From 79-D21 sp022839995 (GTDB taxonomy: Bacteria; Synergistota; Synergistia; Synergistales; 79-D21): a stretch of DNA of 35,734 bases. The stretch covers positions 1 to 35,734 of the forward strand of contig JALHIN010000019.1 in the NCBI GenBank assembly GCA_022839995.1, written 5' to 3'. Under the pieces are notes generated by a model. The model worked only from the letters and a program-made list of their open reading frames with translations. It searched no databases and was not told where the DNA came from. The translations under genes were made by a program, and so were the position numbers. Shown here in pieces: positions 1 through 6,725 of the stretch; position 1 is the first letter of the stretch; each line of letters starts with the position of its first letter.

Positions 1-1
1 C

Positions 2-172
2 GAAGTGGAACGGTGGAAGGAAAGGTTCCTGTCCGGGGCGGAGAACGCCCTGAGGAGCCGCCCCAGGGACGAAGAGGAGCAGAAGGACGAACTGATCAGG
101 CGCCTGGAGCGGAAGAAGGGGCGCTTGGCCCTGGAGATCGACATCATGCAGGAGGCGATGAAGCCAAATTAG
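2..172 (+). CDS. IS3-family transposase OrfA, C-terminal part (partial)
   Basis: An open frame enters from outside the window and ends at TAG 170-172, giving 56 residues rich in charged amino acids. The C-terminal leucine- and glutamate-rich helix ends in LEIDIMQEAMKPN, matching the coiled-coil tail of IS3 OrfA proteins (typically L..E...LK.A). In the family OrfA is a helix-turn-helix DNA-binding protein that pairs with OrfB through programmed frameshifting. The HTH would lie upstream of the window. Because the downstream OrfB is broken, this copy cannot mobilise itself. Confidence 0.65.
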   Translation, partial: EVERWKERFLSGAENALRSRPRDEEEQKDELIRRLERKKGRLALEIDIMQEAMKPN

Positions 173-260
173 CCCTTTCGACGTGAAGACGTCCAGCGAG
201 TGAGAGAGGCGATTCCGGAAGCAAGAGAATGGTCTTCAACCGCAAGGCGGTCTAGTAGTC

Positions 261-712
261 TCGGCTACCGACATCACCCATATCCCCTTTGGGAAAGACG
301 GGTGGGGACACCTGGGGGGCTGCTAGACTGCCACGACAGGAGCTGCAGCGGGTATGAATTTGCCCTCCGGGGTCGGGCACGTGACCTTGAGGAGCGAACG
401 GTACAAACCGGTGATCCGCAGCGACAGCGGCCTTGTGTTCCAAAGCCGGAGATTCCGGGAAATGTGCCGGGATTACGGATTCCCCCAGGAATTCGTGACG
501 CCCTCTACGCCGGAACAGAACGGCGCGATCGAAAGATTTTTCAGGAGCCTGAAGGAAGAATGCGTCTGGTCGAGGATTTTCGGTCCTTCGAGGAAGCCAA
601 GCGGGAAATTGCTGGTTGGATTCACTGGTAGAACGAGGGAAGGCCCCATCAATCTCTGGGCTGTCTATCCCCGAAGCAGGTTCGGCTAAAACAGGCGGCA
701 TTAGTGGCTTGA
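261..712 (+). pseudogene. IS3-family transposase OrfB (DDE integrase), degraded
   Basis: Fragments of the integrase core can be followed through alternating frames. ATDITHIPFGKDGW (first catalytic Asp) is at 264-305 in frame 3. DCHDR..GYEFALRGRAR follows in frame 2, with the shift near a run of six G at 314-319. VIRSDSGLVF (second Asp) and TPEQNGAIERFF (Glu) are in frame 3 at about 412-543. SFEEAKREIAGWIHW is in frame 2, ending in TAG at 629-631 where the family has Tyr (W-Y-N-E). After that stop the frame continues with NEGRPHQSLGCLSPKQ to TGA 710-712. The N-terminal HTH_21 region is largely missing. At least three frame changes plus a nonsense codon make this a clear pseudogene. Confidence 0.85.
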
Positions 713-1630
713 TTTCAGGGGAGCACTACACGTATCTTCAGGATGGAAATTTTCCTTCCTCTGCCGGAACCACCGGGGCAAGACCTCTGCCACCAGGATC
801 GCGGAAAACATCAGGACAGCTCCTATGGCCATCCACGCGGTGAACCGCTCTCCCAGGAAAATCCCCCCCGTCAGTGCCCCGAAGAACGATTCCGTGGACA
901 AAATCAGGGAAACGTGCGTCGGCGGAGAATGCCGCTGGGCCACCATCTGGACGGCGAAAGCCAGGACGGTGGCGAAAAGGACGAGGAAGGCCATTCCCCA
1001 TAACGCGCGTTCACTGATGGAGGCCGGCCAGCTTTCCAGGGGGATCGCGAAGATCGCGCAGAAAGCGACCATGGCGACCATCTGGGTGACCGCCAGGACG
1101 ATGGGATCCATCCGTTTCGCGTAATGGTCGATGCTCATCAGCTGCGCGGAATAGAAGACGGCGCATAGCAGGGTCAAGGCGTCTCCCTTGTTGAAGCCTT
1201 CGATGCCCTCACCGCCAAGCGTCAGGAAGCCCACCCCGGCAATGCACAAGCCCGCTGACAGGAAAGCATGGAAACCGGGAAACCGCCGGGTCAGGGCCCA
1301 CCCCATGAAAGGAACGACGACCACGTAGGTGGTGGTCAGGAAAGCGTTCTTCCCGGCGGTCGTGTAGACGAGCCCGTAGGTCTGGGAGATGAACCCGAGG
1401 AAAAGAAAGAAACCGACGATAACGCCGGCCTTGAGATCCCCCCACCCCATCCGGCAAACCCGCCGGAAAAAGAGCAGAGACAGGATCGCTGCAGAGAAGG
1501 CAAAGCGAACCGCCAGCAGGGTCAAGGGCTGGAACGTGTTGAGGGTGTCCTTCAGGACGGTGAAGGATGCTCCCCAGATGAGGGCGACGGCCAGGAGCCC
1601 GGCATCCGCCAGCAGGACCGTCCGCTTCAT
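701..1630 (-). CDS. EamA-family (DMT superfamily) transporter with C-terminus rewritten by an IS end
   Basis: The 309-residue integral membrane protein has two EamA repeats and about ten hydrophobic segments. The first helix carries LLAVALIWGASFTVLKD and the second repeat ends near IGAVLMFSAILVAEVLP, both typical of the family. Such proteins usually export metabolites or amino acids; the substrate here is unknown. The ATG start is at 1630, where ATGA overlaps the stop of the upstream hydrolase gene by 4 nt, so translation is probably coupled. An in-frame extension upstream to 1816 lies wholly inside that gene and is rejected. The last nine residues (CSAPLKSSH) and the TAA stop are read from the IS3 terminus at 730, so the native cytosolic tail has been replaced. 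The membrane domain looks complete. Confidence 0.9.
   Translation of the reverse strand: MKRTVLLADAGLLAVALIWGASFTVLKDTLNTFQPLTLLAVRFAFSAAILSLLFFRRVCRMGWGDLKAGVIVGFFLFLGFISQTYGLVYTTAGKNAFLTTTYVVVVPFMGWALTRRFPGFHAFLSAGLCIAGVGFLTLGGEGIEGFNKGDALTLLCAVFYSAQLMSIDHYAKRMDPIVLAVTQMVAMVAFCAIFAIPLESWPASISERALWGMAFLVLFATVLAFAVQMVAQRHSPPTHVSLILSTESFFGALTGGIFLGERFTAWMAIGAVLMFSAILVAEVLPRWFRQRKENFHPEDTCSAPLKSSH
709..730. repeat. Putative right terminal inverted repeat of the IS3-family element
   Basis: On the minus strand this reads TGTAGTGCTCCCCTGAAATC, TG-initiated and with a pyrimidine-rich core as in several IS3-group termini. It lies just after the OrfB stop (710-712), where the right end is expected. 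The EamA gene on the minus strand crosses this point. The left copy is not in the window, so the repeat itself is not demonstrated. Confidence 0.45.
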
Positions 1631-2511
1631 GGTTGGCGATGCCAGAGCATGCGCCCGCTCTCGAAGGTCGGGGTGATTTTTCCCTGGTCGGCAAGGAAAG
1701 CCAGGCAGGCGGAAACGGTGATGCCGGTCAGCACGTACTGGACCGGCGACAGGCTGATCCCGTAGGCCAGGACAAGTTTCGCAAGCACGTCCTCGCGGGA
1801 GGCCCCGCTCGCGCATGCCTCCAGGACGTTGTCCAGGAGTTTTTCCAGAGCCTTCCGGTTCTCTTTCACGAGGGACCGGATGTCGGAAGCCGGCTTGGCG
1901 TGACAGGGGACGAAAAGCGAGGCTTCCAGGGTTTCCAACCTGTCCAGGGTCGAGATCTGCCCCGCCACGTCACAGCAGACGACGAACCCGTACTTGGCCA
2001 GGATCGTTTCCGAAAACAGGCTGTCGGCGAGAAAAACCACTTCGTCCGGGGTGCGGAAACCGACCATTTCGAGGTAATGCCCCGGCAGGGGAATCGTGGA
2101 AAAGGGCATTCCCTCTACCGGTCCCCCGGAGGGAAGGATGTCCGTCACCGTGGAAGGTTCGGCCTGGAGGAACTTCCCGCGAAGTTCCCTGAAGGGTGCG
2201 GCTCCCCAGAGGAAAAGCGGCTCGAGTGCGGGATCCTGGATCATAGGGGCTTCGTTCCGGGTCGCGGCGATACGGCAGCCGGTCCTCTTCTGGAGAAACG
2301 CGTTTCCGCCGATGTGATCCGCGTTGGAATGGGAGTTCAGGATGGCCTTCAGGGTCCAGCCGCGGGAGTCCAGCAGTTTCCAGATTTTCCGCCCCGCGGA
2401 TTCGTCGTTTCCGCTGTCCATGAGGAAGGCTTCGTTTCCTTCCACGTAGACGCCGAGGTTCGTGGGGCCCTCGATGACGTAGGTTCGCTCCCCCACCTGG
2501 CTCAGTTCCAT
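1627..2511 (-). CDS. Metallo-beta-lactamase-fold hydrolase
   Basis: This 294-residue cytoplasmic protein has the MBL metal motif as HSNADHIGG (H61, N63, D65, H66), so Asn replaces the second His of HxHxDH. Further ligand positions are H145 in PGHYLEMVG, D163 in FLADSLF and H204 in VPCHAKP. The C-terminal 80 residues form a helical region resembling a small winged-helix tail. Substrates in the family range from thioesters to persulfides; none can be assigned. The ATG at 2511 follows a GGGGAGG element. It sits 20 nt after the PfpI-like gene and overlaps the EamA gene by 4 nt, so the three form one operon. Confidence 0.85.
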   Translation of the reverse strand: MELSQVGERTYVIEGPTNLGVYVEGNEAFLMDSGNDESAGRKIWKLLDSRGWTLKAILNSHSNADHIGGNAFLQKRTGCRIAATRNEAPMIQDPALEPLFLWGAAPFRELRGKFLQAEPSTVTDILPSGGPVEGMPFSTIPLPGHYLEMVGFRTPDEVVFLADSLFSETILAKYGFVVCCDVAGQISTLDRLETLEASLFVPCHAKPASDIRSLVKENRKALEKLLDNVLEACASGASREDVLAKLVLAYGISLSPVQYVLTGITVSACLAFLADQGKITPTFESGRMLWHRQP

Positions 2512-2531
2512 GACAGGAAGCCCTCCCCGCC

Positions 2532-3134
2532 TTACGGGTTTTCTTCCGGCAGGTTCCGCCAGTCCCCGTATTCCATGTACCGGGCCGTGCGGTCAGCGAT
2601 CTCTTCTCCGTGAAGTTTCCTGATGATGTGGAGAGACGCGTCGATCCCAGCCGAGATCCCCCCCGCAGTCAGGATCCGCCCGTTGTCGATGAAGCGGGCG
2701 GTCGGATTCAGCCTGACGCTCGGGGCGATGCGCCGCACCTCGTCGAAGACTTCGTGATGGGTCGTGATCTCCAGTCCGTCAAGCAAGCCCATCCTTGCCA
2801 GGATCCGGGCTCCGGAGCAGACTGAAACCGTCATCTTGGCCCGGTCGTGGTTCCACCGGATCCACTCTACGATGGCGGACTTGTCCATCTCCTTCTTTGT
2901 CCCCACCCCGCCGGGGATGATGAGGATGTCGATTTCAGGATGGTTGTCAAAGGCAAAATCAGGGACGACTTTCAACCCGTTACCCGTTCGGATCGTTTCC
3001 CCATCCTCTGAAACGGAAAAAACCCGAAACAGGGAATAGTCGCTCAGCTCCGAGGTGACGGAAAAGACCTCGTACGGTCCGGCGAAGTCCAGCAGCTCGA
3101 CATCGTCGAAAAGGAAAAGGCCTACGTTGTTCAC
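2532..3134 (-). CDS. DJ-1/PfpI family protein (isonitrile-hydratase-like)
   Basis: This 200-residue protein has the class I glutamine-amidotransferase-like fold. D16 lies in LLDFAGPYEVF. The nucleophile-elbow cysteine is C106 in SVCSGARILA, followed by TTHHEVFDEV. It matches the isonitrile hydratase / AraC-associated amidotransferase branch, where Asp, Cys and a following Thr act on isocyanides; here Ser107 replaces the Thr. There is no C-terminal HTH, so it is not an AraC regulator. The start is GTG at 3134 behind GGAGG at 8-nt spacing. It is the first gene of the minus-strand operon with the MBL hydrolase and EamA exporter, and is divergent from the aminotransferase at 3260. A role in detoxification is inference. 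Confidence 0.85.
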   Translation of the reverse strand: MNNVGLFLFDDVELLDFAGPYEVFSVTSELSDYSLFRVFSVSEDGETIRTGNGLKVVPDFAFDNHPEIDILIIPGGVGTKKEMDKSAIVEWIRWNHDRAKMTVSVCSGARILARMGLLDGLEITTHHEVFDEVRRIAPSVRLNPTARFIDNGRILTAGGISAGIDASLHIIRKLHGEEIADRTARYMEYGDWRNLPEENP

Positions 3135-3194
3135 GGATGACGCCTCCTTCTCTTTGCAGCCCCAGCAGGGGCAAAAAACGCACGACCTTCAATC

Positions 3195-3223
3195 TGGCGG
3201 GAAACTTCCGATCGCGCTATAAC
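3195..3223 (+). promoter_or_regulatory. Candidate promoter of the aminotransferase gene
   Basis: A TATAAC -10-like hexamer lies at 3218-3223, 36 nt before the ATG at 3260. The hexamer 17 nt upstream (3195-3200, TGGCGG) is a poor -35. The position between divergent genes fits a promoter, but only the -10 is convincing. Confidence 0.35.
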
Positions 3224-3259
3224 ATTACCATCAAAGGCAGCGGAAAGGGGAGTCTAAAA

Positions 3260-4417
3260 ATGCTGAAGACGAAAAAACTCGTGATGATTCCCGGGCCCAC
3301 CCCGGTTGTCCGGTCGATCCAGGACCAGATGGGACGAGAAACGGTCGCGTTTGGGGATCCGGATTTCGTTGCGGATTTCACCGAGGTGGTTTCCGACCTG
3401 AAGTCTCTCTGGAATTGCAGCGGAGAGGCCTTCGTCGTGGCAGGGTCCGGGACCCTGGCGATGGAGATGGCTATCGCTAACGTGACGAGAAGGGGAGAAA
3501 ACGTCCTGGTCTGCTCCAACGGTTTCTTCGGTGACCGTTTCATCGACCTTTGCGAGCGGAAGGGATTGAACGTCGACGTGCTGCAGGCCAAATGGGGAGA
3601 TTCCGTCACCCCGGAAAGCGTTTTGGCCCAGCTGGCCCTGAAGGAATACCAGGTCGTCACGGTCACTCACGTCGAAACCTCGACCGGAGTCGCCGCCCCC
3701 GTAGCGGAGATTGCCCAGGCCGTGCACGAGAACAGTCGGGCCCTCCTCGTAGTCGACGGGGTCGCCGCCACCGGCGGAGTCGAGGAGACGATCGACCCGA
3801 TGGGGATCGACGTCCTCCTGACCTGCTCCCAGAAGGCTTTCGGGGTGGCTCCGGGTCTTGCGATGGTGTGGGCCGGAAAGCGGGCCATGGAAAAACGCGC
3901 AACTCTTGGCCGAATCCCCGAATCCTACGTAGACTTCGACAAGTGGCTCCCGATCATGCACAACCCGGCAAAGTACTGGGGAACGCCCCCCATCAACCTC
4001 ATCTGGGCCCTGAAGGAATCCCTACGGATCATGAAGGAAGAGGGGCTCGAAGAGCGGTATGCCCGGCATGTTCGACAAGGGGCGCTGGTGGACGCTGCAA
4101 TGGAGGCGATCGGCTTCACCGTCGCTGCAAAGAAACCCTTCCGCGCCCCCACGCTTTCGGTATACCTCTACCCGGAAGGATCGGGAATCGACGACGCCCG
4201 TTTCAGGACCGTCCTGGCGGACGAGGGCGTCCAGTCGGCGGGCTGCCTGGGCGATTTCCAGGGGAAAGGCTTCCGAATGGGACACATGGGAAACATCGAC
4301 AAGCACACGCTCGTCTCGGCCGTCGGAGCCGTGGAGCGAGCCTGCGTCAAGTGCGGATACCGCATCGAGTTCGGGAAGGCCCTAGGGGTGCTCCAGGAAG
4401 GGCTGGCCGGAGAATAG
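3260..4417 (+). CDS. Class V PLP-dependent aminotransferase (alanine/serine-glyoxylate aminotransferase family)
   Basis: This 385-residue fold-type I enzyme starts at ATG 3260 behind AGGGGAG; an in-frame extension upstream crosses the promoter and is rejected. PLP-site features are the GSGT segment at 62-65, the glutamate of HVETSTG at 139, D166 in VVDGVAA and the Schiff-base lysine K192 in TCSQKAFGVAPG. The family transfers amino groups from alanine, serine or related donors to glyoxylate or pyruvate. The exact pair cannot be read from sequence, and ureidoglycine or phosphonate transaminases are related alternatives. It stands alone on the plus strand with its own terminator. The length is normal and no key residue is missing. 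Confidence 0.9.
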   Translation: MLKTKKLVMIPGPTPVVRSIQDQMGRETVAFGDPDFVADFTEVVSDLKSLWNCSGEAFVVAGSGTLAMEMAIANVTRRGENVLVCSNGFFGDRFIDLCERKGLNVDVLQAKWGDSVTPESVLAQLALKEYQVVTVTHVETSTGVAAPVAEIAQAVHENSRALLVVDGVAATGGVEETIDPMGIDVLLTCSQKAFGVAPGLAMVWAGKRAMEKRATLGRIPESYVDFDKWLPIMHNPAKYWGTPPINLIWALKESLRIMKEEGLEERYARHVRQGALVDAAMEAIGFTVAAKKPFRAPTLSVYLYPEGSGIDDARFRTVLADEGVQSAGCLGDFQGKGFRMGHMGNIDKHTLVSAVGAVERACVKCGYRIEFGKALGVLQEGLAGE

Positions 4418-4443
4418 CCCCGGCGGGCTCCGCCGGAAAAGGA

Positions 4444-4478
4444 GAGGGCCTTCCGATCGCTCCGGAAGGCCCTCTTTT
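4444..4478. terminator. Bidirectional rho-independent terminator
   Basis: A perfect 12-bp stem (GAGGGCCTTCCG at 4444-4455 with CGGAAGGCCCTC at 4463-4474) and 7-nt loop are followed by TTTTGTTTT. It lies between the convergent aminotransferase (plus) and symporter (minus) genes. The T-run favours plus-strand termination; the opposite side is less T-rich. Confidence 0.9.
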
Positions 4479-4482
4479 GTTT

Positions 4483-5943
4483 TCAGGATTCTCTCGCGGG
4501 CCAGAAAGTTCGCTTGACTTCCGACTCCACCGTGTCGATAAAATCAGCCCCTGATGGATTCGGCCGGGTCATCAGGCTGACCGCCACAAAAACCGAGACG
4601 CTCGTCAGCAACCCCCAGACCGGCGGCCATTGTCCCAGGAAATTCGTTTTGGTCATGTACAGGGCACCGGTTAGGACAGCCCCGGAAGCCATCCCCAGGA
4701 TGGCCCCGGCTGCCGTTCCGCGTTTCCAGAAAAATGCCCCCAGGATCACCGGCAATTGGGCCATGAGCCCGGCGGAGGCCATCGAAGAAAGCACCGCGAT
4801 CAGGCCGAGCTTCAGGCTCGCGAAGGCATAGCAGGCCAGGGTCAGGACCGGGATCAGCAGTTTGCCCCAAACCAGCTCCTTTTCCTCCGAAAGCGGGGTG
4901 AGGGCCCTGACGAGATCCCTTCCGAACATGGAGCTCAGCGTCAGGATGATCGAGTTCAGGGTGGAGACCGCAGCGGCGAAGATGCTGAGAACGACCAGGA
5001 GCGCCAGCCCCCTCGGGACTTTCGTCAGCAGGGCGGCCATGGCCCCGTCAGGGTTTTCGAGCCCGGGGACGAGAAGAGCCGCGGAAAGCCCGAGAAGCAC
5101 GCAAAGGACGGTGTAGATGAACCCGAACACGGAAAAGCCCGCCACCATTCCCCGGATGCTGCGGATGTCCTTCGGTGCGTAGAGCCTCTGGACCACCTGG
5201 GGGTTCGTCAATGCAAAGAAGGTCCACGGCAGGGTAAGCCCGAGAAACATGGGGAACGGCCAAGTGACCTTCAGCAGTTCGGGCCTTGCGGAGAAGGCGT
5301 TGCCCCAGCCCCCCGGGAAAAAGGAGGTTCCGATGAAAGCCACCAGGATGCAGCAGGCGACCAGCATGATCGAGGCCTGCAGGGCGTCGGTGAGGGCAAC
5401 GGAGCGCAACCCCGCCCAGATCGAGAAGACGACGGTGATTGCCGCGGCGACCGCCATCCCGGCCCAGAAGGGGAAGGCTCCACCGGACACGCCCTCGAGC
5501 AGGTACCCCATTCCCATCAACTGCACGGATGCATAGGGGACCAACGTCACGAGGCACAGCAGGGAAGCGACCGCTCCGACCCATTTCGACCCGTAGCGTG
5601 TGCTAAGAAGCTCCGAGGGGGTCATCAGCCCGTACCGGCGTCCTGCCAGCCAGTAGCGCGGAGCGAAAAGGACCAGGAGGACGACGGTGCCCAACAGGTA
5701 GGTCAGCTCGAATCCGAGTGACGCGATCCCTCCCTTGTAGGTCAGCCCAACCAGCCCGACCATCATGAAAGCGCTGTAGGTGGTGGCGCTGTAACTCATG
5801 GCGGACACGAATCCGCCCACCGTCCGGTTTGCGAGGAAATAGTCGATCACCCCCCGCCCCATACCCCGGCGGGCCTTGGCGGAAAGCGCGGCTCCCAGGA
5901 GAAACCAGGCCAGGATCCCGGCATTCAGCCAGCTCAGCGGCAT
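4483..5943 (-). CDS. Sodium:solute symporter (SSS family)
   Basis: This 486-residue inner-membrane protein has about 13 hydrophobic segments. SSS hallmarks include the N-terminal DYFLANRTVGGFVSAMSYSA region and the later AAAVSTLNSIILTLSSMFGRDL (roughly residues 326-347), which resembles the Na2-site helix of the family. It should couple Na+ entry to solute uptake. The sequence is closest in character to the PanF/proline branch, but substrate is not assignable. The gene overlaps the small membrane-protein gene upstream by 10 nt and is third behind a NiaR-type regulator, so a vitamin or NAD precursor is a candidate substrate by context. The start ATG is at 5943. Confidence 0.9.
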   Translation of the reverse strand: MPLSWLNAGILAWFLLGAALSAKARRGMGRGVIDYFLANRTVGGFVSAMSYSATTYSAFMMVGLVGLTYKGGIASLGFELTYLLGTVVLLVLFAPRYWLAGRRYGLMTPSELLSTRYGSKWVGAVASLLCLVTLVPYASVQLMGMGYLLEGVSGGAFPFWAGMAVAAAITVVFSIWAGLRSVALTDALQASIMLVACCILVAFIGTSFFPGGWGNAFSARPELLKVTWPFPMFLGLTLPWTFFALTNPQVVQRLYAPKDIRSIRGMVAGFSVFGFIYTVLCVLLGLSAALLVPGLENPDGAMAALLTKVPRGLALLVVLSIFAAAVSTLNSIILTLSSMFGRDLVRALTPLSEEKELVWGKLLIPVLTLACYAFASLKLGLIAVLSSMASAGLMAQLPVILGAFFWKRGTAAGAILGMASGAVLTGALYMTKTNFLGQWPPVWGLLTSVSVFVAVSLMTRPNPSGADFIDTVESEVKRTFWPARES

Positions 5944-6137
5944 GGGAAGTTCCCCCTCTCATTCCAGCAGGACATCACGTAAACTCCAGCCCCGATGACA
6001 GCCAGTGCGGTTATGCACCAGAACGAAAACGCCCCCGAAAATCGCGTCCACTCCTTCATCAAGCCGAAGGGGACGGCGAGATTCGCCGCGATAGCGAAGA
6101 TGCCGAACCACAGCCAGATCCGTTCCATTTTCGACAT
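5934..6137 (-). CDS. Small two-helix membrane protein, probable symporter partner
   Basis: The 67-residue protein has two hydrophobic helices, WLWFGIFAIAANLAVPFGL and FWCITALAVIGAGVYVM, and a short charged tail. The ATG at 6137 is preceded by GTGAGG at 9-nt spacing; a GTG at 6152 would also be open but overlaps the regulator gene. It lies 11 nt after the NiaR-like gene and overlaps the symporter gene by 10 nt. Small proteins of this shape are known next to SSS carriers (YhdT beside PanF, for example), where they are thought to aid the transporter. Homology to YhdT is suggested by size and topology only. Confidence 0.75.
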   Translation of the reverse strand: MSKMERIWLWFGIFAIAANLAVPFGLMKEWTRFSGAFSFWCITALAVIGAGVYVMSCWNERGNFPCR

Positions 6138-6148
6138 GGTTTTGTTCC

Positions 6149-6658
6149 TCACCTTCCCAGTAAGCCTTTTTCCCCAAGGCCGGCTTCGATCCGATCCAGG
6201 GTTTCCGTGCTGTCCGCCTCGATCGTGTGCAGGTGGAACCCTCCCGATAGAGACGAAAGCGTGCCCCTCCCCGTACTCTCAAGCAGGTTCACGAACCGGT
6301 GTACTTCTTCCGCAGTCCGGACATCGATATTTCCCTTCAGTTCCCCGTATACCGGGTGGTCGACGATCACGTCGATGACCCGGCCTCCCATCCCAACGAT
6401 GGTCAGCAACTCTTCCCGGATTTCCTCGGGCCCGTGCCTGACCGCCACGAGCCTTCTCACCCCGCATCCCTGCCGATCCAGGGAATATCCGGCCGCCGTG
6501 GCCCGGATGGGGCATCCCGAGTCCCGAAGCCTGGAGATATCCTGCACGATGGCCTGCCGGCTGACCCCGAAGCGTTCCGCCAGCTCCGCTCCGCTGAGGG
6601 GTTCCTTTGCGGACTCAAGAAGGGCGAAAATCTGTCCGAGTCTTTCGCTACGCTCCAT
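6149..6658 (-). CDS. niaR: NiaR-type (YrxA) transcriptional regulator: HTH_11 plus 3H domain
   Basis: This 169-residue protein has an N-terminal winged helix (LSGAELAERFGVSRQAIVQD, about 21-40) followed by a 3H domain. The metal-site residues known for this family (His, Glu, His, His) are visible as H75, E83, H142 and H144, with HPVYGELKG at 101-109 and the FHLH motif at 141-144. NiaR proteins repress NAD-precursor uptake or synthesis genes in response to niacin. ATG 6658 is chosen because GGAGGG stands 6 nt upstream; ATG 6664 directly abuts it. The gene leads an operon with a small membrane protein and an SSS symporter, and a repeat array lies just upstream, suggesting autoregulation. Confidence 0.85.
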   Translation of the reverse strand: MERSERLGQIFALLESAKEPLSGAELAERFGVSRQAIVQDISRLRDSGCPIRATAAGYSLDRQGCGVRRLVAVRHGPEEIREELLTIVGMGGRVIDVIVDHPVYGELKGNIDVRTAEEVHRFVNLLESTGRGTLSSLSGGFHLHTIEADSTETLDRIEAGLGEKGLLGR

Positions 6659-6668
6659 GCACATCCCT

Positions 6669-6700
6669 CCACTAACTGCTAGTGGCAGATAGTAGCAGAT
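6669..6700 (-). promoter_or_regulatory. Candidate operator repeats upstream of the NiaR-like gene
   Basis: On the plus strand CCACTA-ACTGC-TAGTGG (6669-6685) is a perfect inverted repeat. Read on the minus strand, two direct copies ATCTGCTACT and ATCTGCCACT follow each other with a 10-nt period (6700-6681). They overlap the -10 of the candidate promoter and the start region, a position that fits repression. Assignment to the NiaR-like protein is inference from adjacency. Confidence 0.6.
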
Positions 6701-6717
6701 GGATTCTCTTTTGAAAA
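6689..6717 (-). promoter_or_regulatory. Candidate promoter for the NiaR-like/symporter operon
   Basis: On the minus strand TTTTCA (6717-6712) and TACTAT (6694-6689) are separated by 17 nt, about 30 nt upstream of the ATG. The -35 is weak; the -10 matches five of six consensus positions. Confidence 0.5.
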
Positions 6718-6725
6718 GGGGGGTC

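Larger units (their letters stand above)
1..730 (+). mobile_element. Remnant of an IS3-family insertion sequence (right part; left end outside the window)
   Basis: The stretch carries the tail of an IS3-type OrfA followed by a broken OrfB with recognisable DDE integrase motifs. The probable right terminus is at 730: read on the minus strand, the element would begin TGTAGTGCTCCCCTGAAATC, with the TG start usual for IS3-family ends. The EamA reading frame on the minus strand enters the element exactly here and stops inside it, which supports the boundary. The left inverted repeat and target duplication cannot be seen. The element is dead, with several frameshifts and a nonsense codon. The IS3 call is secure from the OrfB motifs; the exact end is inferred. 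Confidence 0.8.

Noticed and set aside
1631..1816. N-terminal extension of the EamA protein
   Set aside because: The extension lies inside the MBL hydrolase gene, has no membrane character, and the ATGA overlap at 1630 gives the expected family N-terminus.
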